This document shows positions 1-18,957 of a DNA stretch of 64,000 nucleotides, one piece after another (position 1 is the first letter of the stretch; each line of letters opens with the position of its first letter). Both the position numbers and the translations under genes were made by a program. The notes under the pieces were generated by a model. The model was given only the letters and a program-made list of their open reading frames with translations, was not told the origin of the DNA and searched no databases. The DNA comes from Cololabis saira (taxonomy: Eukaryota; Chordata; Actinopteri; Beloniformes; Belonidae). The stretch covers positions 34,368,750-34,432,749 of the forward strand of contig NC_084599.1 in assembly GCF_033807715.1 (NCBI RefSeq), in the 5' to 3' direction.

Positions 1-403
1 GATAATAAAGTATACCAATCAACCATATCATTTACACCACTGTTTAATTTATAACATTATGTTTAAGGTAAAGGTCGCACTTGTCTTGCCAAAACACTTG
101 TAACTTATGAAGAATGAACTCTGGGAAGTGGATCCTTTTGGTTCTTTGGGTTGCTGCCAGGGACCGCGTGTTTACTTTGGGAAATCGGTTTGATTGAGGT
201 CGGAGTTTACAAGCAGTTCTTGTGATATGAGAAGTCACGTGTCCAAGACTGATACCCTAAACATTTCCATTAAAATGATTCTATTGGTGTCATTCACTTC
301 ATCAGTGATATTAATGTTGTTGTTGATTGTGGTGACAACATATTCTACTTCACACTCACACTTTCTTTTAAGAGACTCTTAAGTCCCACTCTTGCCTCTG
401 CAG
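1..403. other. Intron of drc1 entering from the left edge
   Basis: I see no coding exon here. The polypyrimidine run ending in AG at 402-403 is the acceptor for the first drc1 exon in the window. Earlier drc1 exons must lie before base 1. Confidence 0.5.
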
Positions 404-3400
404 GATTGGATGAGATTAGATCAACGGGTTGAGGTCTACTGTTCGGACCTGGATTCCCAGGCTCTTCGGGTAGAGCCATATCTACGAGTACAGCTGGCCA
501 CAATAAAGACATATGAAAACAAGATCCGCAGGTAGCGCCTTTTTCCTTCACTCTAGCACCAGCACAACGATTACACATTGCTAATTTTACAGCTTTGTTT
601 CAGGCCGGAAAAAGAGAGCGAAATTAAACAAAAAGAATCCATCATAAGAGACAAACAGTTTACAAAGGAGAAACATATGCTGTCTGAGGACTACAAAAAA
701 CATAAACAGAAATACGAACTGAGACAGCCGCAAATCAAGTGAGTAATAATTAACTTTTTGATTCCAGTCAATACTGACATTACGTAAAAAAAACACCTCT
801 AACACTTGATTCTTTTCACTTTATCCAGGTACTTTGCAAACGTGGATCTCAGAAACTTTGAGAAGATATGGCTACTAACTGAAGCAGAGGTGAAGCAACT
901 ATTGGAGCGGGCTTTGGTTATAGACTCACTGATCTGCAAGCAGTATTTGGATGTTGCCTGGAAGCGGCCTAATGTGCCCTCCCTGGAGCTCTTTGGTCCC
1001 ACGGAGCCTCAGAAACAACTGGCCTCCAGCCTCAGTCCGCCATTTGAAACTGAGAAGTGCTGCCCAGAGACTGACACTGACACTGAGAGTCCATGCAGGG
1101 ACATTTTCAGCGTCAGGCCAGCAGCTCAGCAGCAGAGCAGTCCAAAGCGGGAGGAAGGGAAGTCGCCCAACGAGGCGCTGAAGAAAGTGATGGAGTTGCT
1201 GTGCGATAAAGCGGTTAGATGCAAGTTTAAGATTTATATATATTCCCAGATCAGTCACAACAATAAAATCCCCTTCCTTAATATTTAATCCGTCCTCTTC
1301 ACACCATCAAAGGAGCTCTGGTATTTCAGGGCTCCTGTACATGTGACTTCCAGGCAGGCCAGCTGACAGTCTTGCCTGGGCCCCGGACAAAATAATCTAA
1401 GATGGACCCCCCTGCGCCCGGATCTCTCCTTCTCCCTCTTCCTCTCCTCTCCCTCTGCTCTTCAGGTTTTTATACAAGCTAATGGACGTTAACATTAGAG
1501 CTAGCCAGTTAGGTTAAGTTACAAGGTTGGTAAACGTTGGCTGCGCTGTTTCTTACCTTGCTCTACCCTGTCTTTATTAATTCCAGCTTCACCGTCACCA
1601 CCTTTTTAAAATATTTGTGTAGAGAATCTCTGAGGCCTCTAATTTCTTCTTCTCTTCTTTTCTTCTTTTCTGAGCACCGGACTTGTGCTGACCGGACATT
1701 TTGACCATTCTAATGGTTGAATTAAATGATAACATCAAATTTTGATCAGCGGCCAAACCATTTTTGTGTTGGGGGTTCTTGACCACAAGGACAATTAGTA
1801 AGAAAACAAATAACAAGCTTTTATGTAACTCAAATACTACATATCTTTTCCACAAATAGGCATATTTTGAAACATTTTGAAAAATGATTCCATAATTTAA
1901 TGAGAATTAAAAAAAGTTCTGGGCCCCCCCCTACCCTGGGCCCGGGACAACAGACCCGTTTGTCCCCCCCTATCGGCGGGCGTGCTTCCAGGATACTGGT
2001 TTTCCTAGGAGATCATTCCATCGTAACAAGATGAGCAATGTCAGTACGTGCACATGCAGCGATTCAAGCTGGTTGGAAATCATTTGCACACATCGTACTG
2101 ACTTTTAAACTGCATGTGAACACCTTAAGTCAGTCAAGTCAATCTGATCAGACCGGATTCATCAACCCGCTTGCAGCACCTAGATAAACCAGTCGCAACC
2201 GCCTTGTTAATGCCATGTGTACGGGGACATGGATATTACAGTCTGCGCATGCTCGAGAATTTCCCCCGGGTGGGGTTTTCCCCCGGGGGAGGGGATTCAC
2301 CCAGAAGTGAAAGGAGACGACGCGACGCTGCTCAGTAGTAGCTCCCGTGTGACTGCTTCAGGGGTGTCGTCAAAATATTTCCTATTCTGACATTTCATAT
2401 ATAAATACTGTATTTTCGCGACCATACGGGCGCCGTGTGAAAAGGCATACCCTCAGTCTTGTGTCATTTCTGTATTTAAAACACACACGGCGCACCGACC
2501 GAAACGGCACACACACAAGAACACACACACACGCACACAAGTGTGCGTATTTAAAAATACAGCGGGAGCAAAACTTTGTTTGATTGTAGGCTACTTTATT
2601 TCAGTTTTTACATTAATCAAACCCATTAAGTCTCATCCTCTGTTTCTGCATTAAAGAGCTCCGCTAAATCAGCTGTGCCAGTCCGCTGCCTTCCACTCCT
2701 GGAGAAACTGTTCTCCCTCTCAGTCATCCGTCGCTCACACGCCGGTGCAGCCTTAAGTCTGATTTATGGTTCTGCGTTAACCAACGCAGAGATTACGCCG
2801 TAGGTTATGCGGCGACGCGCACGTACGGCGCGCTTCGCCGCGTACGTTACGGCGTAAGCTCTGCGTCGATTTAACGCGGAACCATAAATCAGGCTTCACT
2901 TTTCCAGCCGGCGTGAAGCCGGCTGGAAAAGTCTCTTTAGGCAGTCTTTTCTTTTAAAAGTCACCATAGTTTCTGTCCATCAGCGGGGCAACCAAGCACA
3001 ATAGTGAACGATGACTTTTACTCTGGTGCAGTTAACGTGTTCAAGTTATTGATACCATATAAACGGGACTTATGCATTTACAGTCAGAGCGACGCAGTGC
3101 GGTTTTTAATTATATTTTACTCTGGGGTGTCGTGAGATTTTATTCACTTTTGAACGGTGTTATGACTGAAAAAAGGTTGAGAAATGCTGTTTTAGACAGA
3201 TTATTAATAGGAAAGCAGTTAGAATGCACTTTTTCCTTTCCTTGTTGTTAAGCGGAGGTCAACCGGAAGTGGCTCTTTGTTGAAATGGTTACCATGGTTA
3301 CCTCGGGTACAGCGCCACCTAGCGTCACGGAGTCAGCCATGCTCTGGTTACAGTGGCTTATTCAATCTGATTCAGTCTGATCTCAGAACAGCATGTGTAA

Positions 3401-4443
3401 TCAGACAAGTTGATCCAATCTTCTGCATGTCATTATCTGATCAGATCTCCAACCATGTTGAATCGCTGCATGTGTACGTACTTACTTTGTCTATCGGGGG
3501 TTTTAATGTTGTGGATGATGGGTGTACAGACATAACAATACATTTGTAAGAAGAGTATTAGTTACTACAGCACATAAAAGAAGTAATATAAAATGAAAAG
3601 TTCCTTCAAGAGAAATTCTTCCCTCTCCCCCTTCCCAGGACTTTTTGATGGAGGAGGAAGTCCTGAAGATGCTGTCCTCTATGGAGAAGGAGCAACAGAC
3701 TGCTGTGAAGTTGGGTTCCCTCTTTAGTGTGAGTACATATTCATTTTTTCCACCTGTTTTTCAAATAATGTATAAGCACATACCGCAGCATAATTAACAG
3801 GTGCCTTACCTCAGCTTGAGAAGCCAGACGTGCTGTTTTCTCTTCTAGTCTCTGGGCATTGGTGATGAGGATGTTCCAAAGTTGGTTGATTTCTTGATAA
3901 AGTATGAGCAACAGCAAAGAGAGCAGACTGAGGTGAGGAGGTGTAGAGATAAAGAGTGGAGTAGGTTGTTTACGCCATCAGCCCTGCTGATAAGTGTTTT
4001 GTTCGCCTGTAGGATGCTTGTCTCGAGTGTAGTGGCTTGGCAGAGGGAATGGAAACCAGTGTTACGACTACTTCAACCCCTGACCTCGTCCATCCTAACC
4101 ACGTCCTGCCTGCTCTTAAAAGTTTCGTTGAGCAGCGCAGGAGGTCCAGGTAAGACAGAATTTTGATTAAGCGTCAGCCTTATTTCTGATTATTTTCATG
4201 GGTATTTATTATATACAGGTACAGCTGAATGTAAGCAGCTGCTTGCCTTTTTACTTGCACACTAACGCTAATATGTTTCTGGTACTTTTTAAGGGAGAGT
4301 GCAGCGCAGCAGCTTTCCAGTTTTTTGAATGTTGATACTTCAGAGGATAAAGCCTATTGGGAAAGTCTGGGAAACATAATTTCTGAGGATGAACTCAAAC
4401 GGTGGGATGCAGCAGAGAGAACACTAAATCGGTACCAGTAAGT

Positions 4444-4484
<41 letters not shown>

Positions 4485-4613
4485 GATAAGAAGATCTGTA
4501 TCTATCTATCTATCTATCTATCTCCATCTGTATCGAATAAGGGATTTTCTGTGTGTGTTTCCAGCGTGATGCTGAGAGAGATCTCCGATCTCACTCCTAA
4601 AATGAACACCTGA
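404..4613 (+). CDS. drc1: Dynein regulatory complex subunit 1, C-terminal half (5' end outside window)
   Basis: DRC1 (CCDC164) is a coiled-coil subunit of the nexin-dynein regulatory complex that ties axonemal doublets together and controls dynein in motile cilia. Eight exons read in one continuous frame: 404-531, 604-738, 829-1213, 3639-3728, 3849-3932, 4013-4149, 4294-4437 and 4565-4613, giving 383 residues to a TGA. All junctions are GT-AG and phases agree. The first two exons are charged helix. The third opens with the family signature YFANVDLRNFEKIWL. The last three carry the conserved C-terminal domain, including ISEDELKRWDAAERTL. An ATTAAA near 4757 could serve polyadenylation. The 2.4-kb intron 1214-3638 is stuffed with transposon sequence, and the last intron holds (CA)n and (TATC)n. 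The weakest call is the GTTAGA donor after 1213. Confidence 0.88.
1375..1990. repeat. Probable degenerate interspersed repeat in the large drc1 intron
   Basis: Both edges carry related GC-rich runs (GGGCCCCGGACAA near 1378 and GGGCCCGGGACAA near 1938) in otherwise AT-rich sequence with no coding potential. It looks like a decayed interspersed element. I cannot name the family and found no target duplication. Confidence 0.3.
2043..3484. mobile_element. 1.4-kb non-autonomous DNA element with about 34-bp inverted ends
   Basis: Bases 2043-2076 and the complement of 3451-3484 match over most of about 34 positions (both begin AGTACGTRCACATGCAGCG). Similarity seems to continue inward more weakly. 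There is no transposase ORF inside. A palindromic MITE at 2759-2892 is nested within. The superfamily is undetermined because no clear target duplication is visible. Confidence 0.6.
2759..2892. mobile_element. Fully palindromic MITE
   Basis: The ends are 22-bp inverted repeats with one mismatch (CTGATTTATGGTTCYGCG and onward to TTAA). Pairing continues almost to the centre (ACGTACGGCGCG region), so the single strand would fold into one long hairpin. A short piece resembling this end also occurs near 25345-25370. Confidence 0.7.
4444..4522. repeat. (CA)n and (TATC)n microsatellites in the last drc1 intron
   Basis: About 16 CA units are followed by a short stretch and then about 6 TATC units, all between the final two drc1 exons. 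Confidence 0.9.
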
Positions 4614-4904
4614 CGCAGCACAACGTGGAGCTGTAGATGCAGCCGCAGCAGCGTCTTTCCTCAACAGTATGTCTGCTTTTCTTTGCTTTATCTCAGTCGG
4701 GCCATGTTTATGTTTGGTTTGTCTTGAGTGGTTGGCAGTACCTTGTTAAGAATGCTTATTAAAAAATGATCGATTTTTACATTGAGTTGCATTGTTGTTG
4801 ATGTTACAAAAGTTAGGACATTTTCCTAACAAAGGCACAAAAAATGATTCAACAATGTACTGTAATCCAGCGCACGTAAAAATTTAGTATAATTTAGTGT
4901 TTAC

Positions 4905-5236
4905 TTAAAGGAGCTTGAGGCAGGATTTATGAAAAAAATGCGTATACGTTTTACAGTAAGTTTTCTAGTAATAATGTCAGATGAAGCGTTCCAAACCAAA
5001 AAGAATGAGCCCTCTAGCGTATCTCTCCGTTGCCTTGAACAGGCTGTGTGCTGCAAAATGTGCTGCAATTCTGGGCCCGAATTTCCCGCGCTGTCCTGCG
5101 GATGTGACGTCACATGACGCTGCATGCGCGTTCTCCCCGTTCTCCTGTGCCGGCTTCACTGTTGGCTGCAGTACCCCCGACGGTCGTCATGGCGCTAATG
5201 AGTCTCATTTCTTATTCTTGCCTCAAGCTCCTTTAA
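4905..5236. mobile_element. TTAA-ended MITE (piggyBac-like)
   Basis: The element starts and ends in TTAA. Its outer 18 bases form a perfect inverted repeat (TTAAAGGAGCTTGAGGCA). It is 332 bp with no coding capacity. TTAA target sites are typical of the piggyBac superfamily, so this is inferred to be a piggyBac-mobilised MITE. Confidence 0.75.
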
Positions 5237-6290
5237 TATTTCAATCATTCACTCAATCAATCAATGAATCAGGAAAGTGTCACTTTGCTGTACATACAGC
5301 TGTAGGCGTTTGGTTAAAGTGACATGTGATAATACAAACTTAAAAATACTTAACTAAGATAAAATAAGTAATAAAAACTGATCATGACTCAGACTATTCA
5401 TGGATCAACATCCTAACAGCTTTTGGGAGAAAGCTGTTGATCTGGAGGTTCTGACGTTCATGCTGCACTGTTGTTTTGGAGATGTTTTTCCCACCATGGA
5501 CAGACTGAGGTCTCTCAGTTAAAAAGTTCAGGATCCAGTGACATTTATGTATTCTCAGACAAAAAAGATGATTTGATAGTACAGCAATTACATTTTATTA
5601 CATATAAAATAAAATAAAAAATGCATGTAGTCTCAGGCTGAAAGGTGCAACTGATTGAATGGCAATTATGTTTGAAACGAGGGATATTTATTTCTCTTAC
5701 ATGAACAACTTTTGGAACCATTTCAAATTTTTTAATACATTATTGATCAAATAGTTCAGCCATGGAAACAGTCATAAAATCAAATGAGAAGAGACAGCAT
5801 ATCTTCTGCGAAAGTCAGTACTGTTTGGATTTGCAATCATATTTAGCAGATTATTATGTTGCACATGCTGCAACACTCCAAGTTTTAACGCATATGTTCA
5901 GGAACATTTTTCTGTTCTCTTGTTCAATATCAGACAACTTGGGACGATATGGGTTTCAGTTAAACAGCCAATAAAAGAGGAAGTAAGAACTTAACTGATA
6001 AGACGAACGTGCTTCCTCTTTAATATCAAACCATTTTCTCCGACAGGTCACCAGGTCAGATGAATGTGAAGATGAAGGTGGACTGGAGCTGCACACGTGG
6101 AGACTTGAGGAAAATATTGTGTGTTAATTCTAGAAATAAAAGACACATTCAATAATGCTTTATTTGTATGATTTTTATTTTGACAAATATAAAGGAAACT
6201 AGTTGAACTGTGTACTGGGTCGGTTCCTGTGCGATACACAGTGTATGCAAACAATAATGAAAAAGTTTTTAAAAAATGTGTGTTTGGTGG
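5237..6290. other. Tail-to-tail intergenic region between drc1 and the ferlin exon
   Basis: No exon or repeat was recognised over most of this stretch. On the minus strand an AATAAA (complement of 6159-6164) lies about 130 nt beyond the ferlin stop codon and is the likely polyadenylation signal. Confidence 0.4.
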
Positions 6291-6292
6291 AT

Positions 6293-6445
6293 TTAGCCAA
6301 AGGGGTTAAACAGCTTGTGGCTGATCTCTGAGGGGAGAGAGAAGAAGAGCAGAGCCAGGAAGAGCAGACCCATCGCAGCAGTCAGCAACACCGCGCAGTG
6401 CAGCTTGTATTGCCTCCAGGCCAGGATGCACATCGTCCTCACATG
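6293..6445 (-). CDS. otof: Last coding exon of a ferlin (otoferlin-like transmembrane tail)
   Basis: Ferlins are multi-C2-domain, tail-anchored proteins of calcium-triggered membrane fusion; otoferlin acts at hair-cell synapses. This exon begins after a CAG acceptor, is in phase 0 and encodes 50 residues plus TAA. It opens HVRTMCILAWRQYK, followed by about 20 hydrophobic residues and then FFSLPSEISHKLFNPFG. The pattern of tryptophan and basic residues, one membrane span and a short S-L-P luminal tail is that of ferlin C-termini. Tail-to-tail placement with drc1 matches human OTOF/DRC1, which favours otoferlin over other ferlins. The oddity is that no penultimate exon was found between here and cyp7a1. 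Either the intron is very long, or the gene is rearranged, or this is an orphan exon. Confidence 0.55.
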   Translation of the reverse strand, partial: HVRTMCILAWRQYKLHCAVLLTAAMGLLFLALLFFSLPSEISHKLFNPFG

Positions 6446-6559
6446 CTGGTGTCAGGACGACTGCACAGAAATATTCAGAGGTTAAATGATGAACTTCCAT
6501 CAATTCAGAAGAGGTGATATATTCTTTGAAGATGACACAGCAATGAAACAGCCACCGCT

Positions 6560-6845
6560 TCCAAACAATGGCGGACACTCCGGCCGGCAGAGTTAGTTGT
6601 GGGCGTGGTTCAGCAGCTGAGGCCAACCTATGGAAATCTGCGCCTATCGTTACGTATCGATAGGCGCAGATTCTGAACGGCTCGTAAAAGTCACATGACA
6701 CTGGAAGGATCCTCCGGGGCGGGGTGAACAGACCCTGCAGAATTTAGTTGCAATCATCCTTCTCTGAGTTGTCAGGGTGAGGGGAGACCACTTTATATAT
6801 GTTAAAGCAAGAAAAAACATGTTTTTCATAATAGGTCCCCTTTAA
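6560..6845. repeat. Partial copy of the TTAA element found at 43.0-44.2 kb
   Basis: The right end (AATAGGTCCCCTTTAA) and internal stretches (GAACGGCTCGTA, the GGCCGGC block) match, in part as reverse complement, the element at 43028-44218. No matching left end was found, so the copy is truncated. Confidence 0.5.
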
Positions 6846-6939
6846 GGAACTAAGGGCTGCTTACTGCCCCGTGACCACTAGGGCCCCCCCAAGAGTAAAA
6901 AAAATTAAAAATAAAAAAAACATAAATAAACAATACAAA

Positions 6940-6940
<1 letters not shown>

Positions 6941-6991
<51 letters not shown>
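6941..6991. repeat. (AAT)n microsatellite
   Basis: An uninterrupted run of about 16 AAT units in AT-rich DNA. Confidence 0.9.
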
Positions 6992-6994
<3 letters not shown>

Positions 6995-7386
6995 CATAAA
7001 TAAATAAAATTATCGGCTCTATTTGTTTGATTTTATTTGTTTATTCTATTTAATAATGTCCGTTTTTGTACATTTGAATTTATTCTTATATGGAGAACAT
7101 ATTGACGAGGTTCTGTTTAGCTAAGTTGAGTGATTTTAATTATAGTTCTAGTTTTTGTAGTACTTTGTTGTTGCACATCGCTGTTGCAGTAAGTTTATTA
7201 TAAACCAAAAATAAAGTAGATAACGTGTTGACAGTAAATGATGTATCTTTTAGTCGGCTACACTGTAGATGACACTCAGTATCTCACTTAGTTACAGAAT
7301 AACAGTGAAGGAAGGAGTCGCAGCTCTGACCTTCAAACCGGCAGCTGAGACAAATATGGATAAAATAAACACAAACAACTTCTGTC

Positions 7387-7474
7387 CTTCTCGCCTGAGG
7401 GTAGCTGGGATAGGCTCCAGCAGAACCCTGTGACCCTGCAAAGTATAAAGCGGGTATAGATAATGGATGGATGG
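7387..7474 (+). mobile_element. 5'-truncated SINE copy
   Basis: This matches the 3' part of the SINE at 22794-23157 in the opposite orientation and ends in the same GATGGATGGA tail. A 10-bp direct repeat AACTTCTGTC flanks it (7377-7386 and 7475-7484), marking a reverse-transcribed insertion truncated at its 5' end. Confidence 0.75.
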
Positions 7475-7529
7475 AACTTCTGTCATTCAAGGTAATCAGA
7501 GTTTATTTACAGTAGTGTGAGGCTTTAAT

Positions 7530-7655
7530 CAGCCAGGATGACCTCCAGGCTCCAGGGATCAATGATATCAGATAATCAGCCAGGATGACCTTCAGGGATC
7601 AATGATATCAGATAATCAGCCAGGATGACCTTCAGGGATCAATGATATCAGATAA
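7530..7655. repeat. About 40-bp tandem repeat, three copies
   Basis: The unit contains GATAATCAGCCAGGATGACC and ends CAGGGATCAATGATATCA. The first copy carries a small insertion. Confidence 0.8.
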
Positions 7656-7659
7656 TTGT

Positions 7660-8640
7660 TAATTTGTCTGACCTTGAATGATGTAATTACCAAGGAACAC
7701 ATGCATCAATGACATTATTCTGTATTGATAAGACACTTAACACCTGAATTCATCCGTCACATTTGTTTTTACAACAAACTACTATTACTAGGATATTATT
7801 TAAATCAATTTCAAAACCAAATTATATGAGTTGTTTTAGTACCTATGTACATATGATCAATAAAGATATCTTACAACTCTTAATTACTCAATAAATGAAG
7901 GAAAAGCACTGTATTAATCCGTCAACAAACCAGCAGAACAAAGAAACCAGAACTTCTGGTTGTTAATCTGATCATTCAGAGAAAAATAAACTATAATGGC
8001 TTTTAAAATCTGATCTGTTTGGATTTCAAAGGATAAATAAAGATAGATAAAGATACATAAAGGATGAAAAAAGATAAATAAAGATAAATAAAGACCTAAA
8101 GGAACATATTTATTCGTCTGAAAGACCTTGATGTTCCTGATCATAAAACCTCAGGAGACCAGGTCCAGGTCTGGATGGAGAACCAGATCCTGGTCTTCGA
8201 TGCTCCTCCACCCAAAGGGAACTCATAAAAGTAAACAATTAGGCTCAATGAGACCACAACATATTTAGGACACCACACAAAGATTTCAAGGGTGAAGATT
8301 TTTATTGATTTGTTGTTTTTAAATTTGCTGGGGAAGGAAAAAGGTTAACCCAAAAGTAATGAACCAAAAGGAGATGGAGATCCCGGCCAAAAAGAACCAA
8401 ACAGGGGTGAGCACAGGGCCAGCCACGCGATTGGCCGTCGGACCCTGCACTTTCCCCACTAAATAAGAAAAACCAGGTAGACCTATAAACTAAAGTAATC
8501 CGACAAAACAGGACTACCGGCAATCTCCAACTCAAACTAAAATAACAAAACTGTGCCATTATGGGCAGAAAAAAAATAAGGGTTAACTGTTCCCCAAAAA
8601 GGGAACGAAACCTTCCCCTGCTACTGCTGCCCCAGAGAGA
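7660..8640. other. Intergenic DNA without a recognised gene
   Basis: AT-rich to 8140, then mixed sequence. A 24-codon open stretch on the plus strand at 8155-8228 follows a CAG acceptor and ends in TAA; it is discussed as a finding. I recognise nothing else. Confidence 0.4.
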
Positions 8641-8657
8641 GCAAGGACTTCCTCCTC

Positions 8658-10042
8658 CTCCTCTTTATCCCCAACCTCCTGATGTCTAACTGACTGTATC
8701 CCCAACCTCCTGATGTCTAACTGACTGTATCCCCAACCTCCCGATTGCTAACTGACTGTATCCCCAACCTCCTGATTGCTAACTGACTGTATCCCAACCT
8801 CCTGATTGCTAACTGACTGTATGCCCGACCTCCTGCTAACTGACTGTATCCCCAACCTCCCAATTGCTAACTGACTGTATGCCCGACCTCCTGCTAACTG
8901 ACTGTATCCCCAACCTCCTGCTAACTGACTGTATCCCCAACCTCCCGATTGCTAACTGACTGTATCCCCAACCTCCCGATTGCTAACTGACTGTATCCCC
9001 AACCTCCCGATTGCTAACTGACTGTATCTCCAACCTCCCGATTGCTAACTGACTGTATCTCCAACCTCCTGATTGCTAACTGACTGTATCTCCAACCTCC
9101 TGATGTCTAACTGACTGTATCCCCAACCTCCCGATTGCTAACTGACTGTATCTCCAACCTCCCGATTGCTAACTGACTGTATCTCCAACCTCCTGATTGC
9201 TAACTGACTGTATCCCCAACCTCCTGCTAACAGACTGTATCCCCAACCTCCTGATTGCTAACTGACTGTATCTCCAACCTCCTGATGTCTAACTGACTGT
9301 ATCCCCAACCTCCCGATTGCTAACTGACTGTATCTCCAACCTCCCGATTGCTAACTGACTGTATCTCCAACCTCCTGATGTCTAACTGACGGTTTCCCAA
9401 CCTCCCGATTGCTAACTGACTGTATCTCCAACCTCCTGATTGCTAACTGACTGTATTCCCAACCTCCCAATTGCTAACTGACTGTATCCTCAACCTCCTG
9501 ATTGCTAACTGACTGTATCTCCAACCTCCTGATGTCTAACTGACTGTATCTCCAACCTCCCGATTGCTAACTGACTGTATCTCCAACCTCCTGATTGCTA
9601 ACTGACTGTATCCCCAACCTCCCAATTGCTAACTGACTGTATCCTCAACCTCCTGATTGCTAACTGACTGTATCTTCAACCTCCTGATTGCTAACTGACT
9701 GTATCCCCCACCTCCCGATTGCTAACTGACTGTATCCCCAACCTCCCGATTGCTAACTGACTGTATCCCCAACCTCCCGATAGCTAACTGACTGTATCCC
9801 CAACCTCCCGATTGCTAACTGACTGTATCTCCAACCTCCTGATTGCTAACTGACTGTATCTCCAACCTCCTGATGTCTAACTGACTGTATCCCCAACCTC
9901 CCGATTGCTAACTGACTGTATCTCCAACCTCCCGATTGCTAACTGACTGTATCTCCAACCTCCCGATTGCTAACTGACTGTATCTCCAACCTCCCGATTG
10001 CTAACTGACTGTATCCCCAACCTCCTGATTGCTAACTGACTG
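8658..10042. repeat. 31-bp minisatellite, about 44 copies
   Basis: Tandem units of the form CTGATTGCTAACTGACTGTA plus TCYCCAACCTC. At least four variants are intermixed: CTGATTGC, CCGATTGC, CTGATGTC and a 27-bp unit lacking ATTG. The array ends at a CTGCCAGCCTG boundary. It does not encode a continuous protein. Confidence 0.93.
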
Positions 10043-10154
10043 CCAGCCTGTGGAGGAGAAACCAAGAGGAAGGAGAGGGGAAGAAGACAGCAGCATTAAC
10101 ACACACCTAGGTGTGGAGAAACCCATACCTGGACACACATAACACCAAGATGAG

Positions 10155-10200
10155 AGTGTTGTGTGCGTGTGTGCGTGTGTGCGTGTGCGTGTGCGCGCGC

Positions 10201-10261
<61 letters not shown>
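10155..10261. repeat. (GT)n microsatellite with GC-rich interruptions
   Basis: Imperfect GTGTGCGTG units lead into about 30 pure GT units. This explains the apparent His/Thr-rich reading frames on the other strand. Confidence 0.95.
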
Positions 10262-10264
<3 letters not shown>

Positions 10265-11335
10265 GTGTGAGAGGATGACAGGAATAGAGAAGTGAAGATA
10301 AAGGGGACAATGACTGCATCACCCTCAGTAAAAAATACTGTTACAAAAATATCAGTTTCCTGCAGCAACAACAGCCTTGGAGTTTTCCAGAGATTCAGAT
10401 ACAAAGTGTGGACTCAGTTTTTATGGAAGGGTTAGCATTAGCCTTAGGGTTTGGGCAGCTTCAAACGGACAGATAGGAGTCTGTTTCCATTCAGGATGAA
10501 GCCCATATTCAGGGCTTTTTACAGATTTAAGATTAGATCTCTGTGAAAGTGTTAAGAGTTAAAACCCTTTAAGAAAAAAACAGATTTGTGAATCTAAGAC
10601 TGAAAGCCAAGTGGAACCAGAACCAAATAAATGTTTTAGTTTGAAATCAGACATTGCTAGCTTAAAATGTTGACAGTTTATTTTACATTTGTTCAAATTG
10701 CAATTTGATGCACAATATAGAAAAATCATCACTTTACAAACACAGATATGAACATTAGTAAGCAGCTAAGCTATCTTAAAATCTGATAAATGGCATAAAG
10801 GTCACTTTATTTCAGCTGTTTTGGAGGTAAACTCCATTAATGAAGAGGTTTTGCCAAAGGATAAAAAATAAATAAAACACAATGCCAGTAATTCTCAATA
10901 TTTTACACTCAGAGTTGTAAGAAAATCCTTTTGGTCCATTAAAAATGCTGCATGTGAGAAACAATTCCAGCTCTACACAGTTAAACACTTGAAGATACGA
11001 TTTAGGTAAACTTACACTACAAATGAACACAGTTCATTTTATTTATCCACTACTTCTGGATATCTGGGTGAACTGGTAGCTCAGATTCAGTTAATGGTTT
11101 AGTGGAAAAGTCCTGAAATCTCTCTCAGACTCAACAGCTTTATCTACAAAACAACTCAGCCTGAACATCACAATATAAACTTACAGCCACATTCCTGCGT
11201 CATCAGCGTACAACAATCAAACACAAATCTATTTACATGAAAACACTTTCATTAACACTGATGCATATGTACATGATCCAGTCCCGGTTTCCATGGCGAC
11301 CCAGTCTAGGACCCGGTCTAGGACCTGGACCCGGT
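10262..11335. other. Downstream flank of cyp7a1
   Basis: No second gene is seen. On the minus strand an AATAAA (complement of 11038-11043) lies about 300 nt past the cyp7a1 stop codon and may end its 3' UTR. Confidence 0.4.
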
Positions 11336-18457
<7,122 letters not shown>

Positions 18458-18957
18458 CTTCCTGGGAGACGAGGGTCTGAGGACGGAGGTCGGAGGTCCA
18501 GACGGAGGTCCAGAGGTGGTGGTGGTGCAGAAACGGCCCGGACTGGACAGAATCGCTGGCTGATCAGCAAAAACGTTTGTTTCATTAAAGTAAAAAATCC
18601 CAGAACTGATGAAGTTCCAGCTGAGAAACTGAAGCCTGAAGGTCTGCAGACGCTGAGCTCCGTCTGACTGCTTTGTTCCTGACTGCAGATAGTTTAGCGA
18701 GTCTGACGCCTGCAGGCTTCTGCAGGATTTATATTCTCTTCCTGAAGGGTTAGTCTGAGGGAGGATCCTCACCCTCCCAGGGAGGAAGGTCACAGTCACT
18801 TCATGCTTCAATTCAAAAACACAATCTCAATTTCTCCCTGTTACTCTGGAGTGACACGCATGCAGTCTTATCTGCAGTTTATCAGTTCATCTGCAGAAAT
18901 AACACCTCCAGGTTTCCAGGTGATTGTGACATGAATCACACCTGAATTCAGAAGGCA

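Noticed and set aside
926..1258. 110-codon minus-strand ORF
   Set aside because: It is a shadow of drc1 exon 829-1213.
8658..10042. Regular short repeats resembling a CRISPR array
   Set aside because: Units are directly tandem with no unique spacers, and the genome is vertebrate.
10096..10404. His/Thr-rich ORFs on the minus strand
   Set aside because: They come from the (GT)n microsatellite; no start context or conservation is visible.
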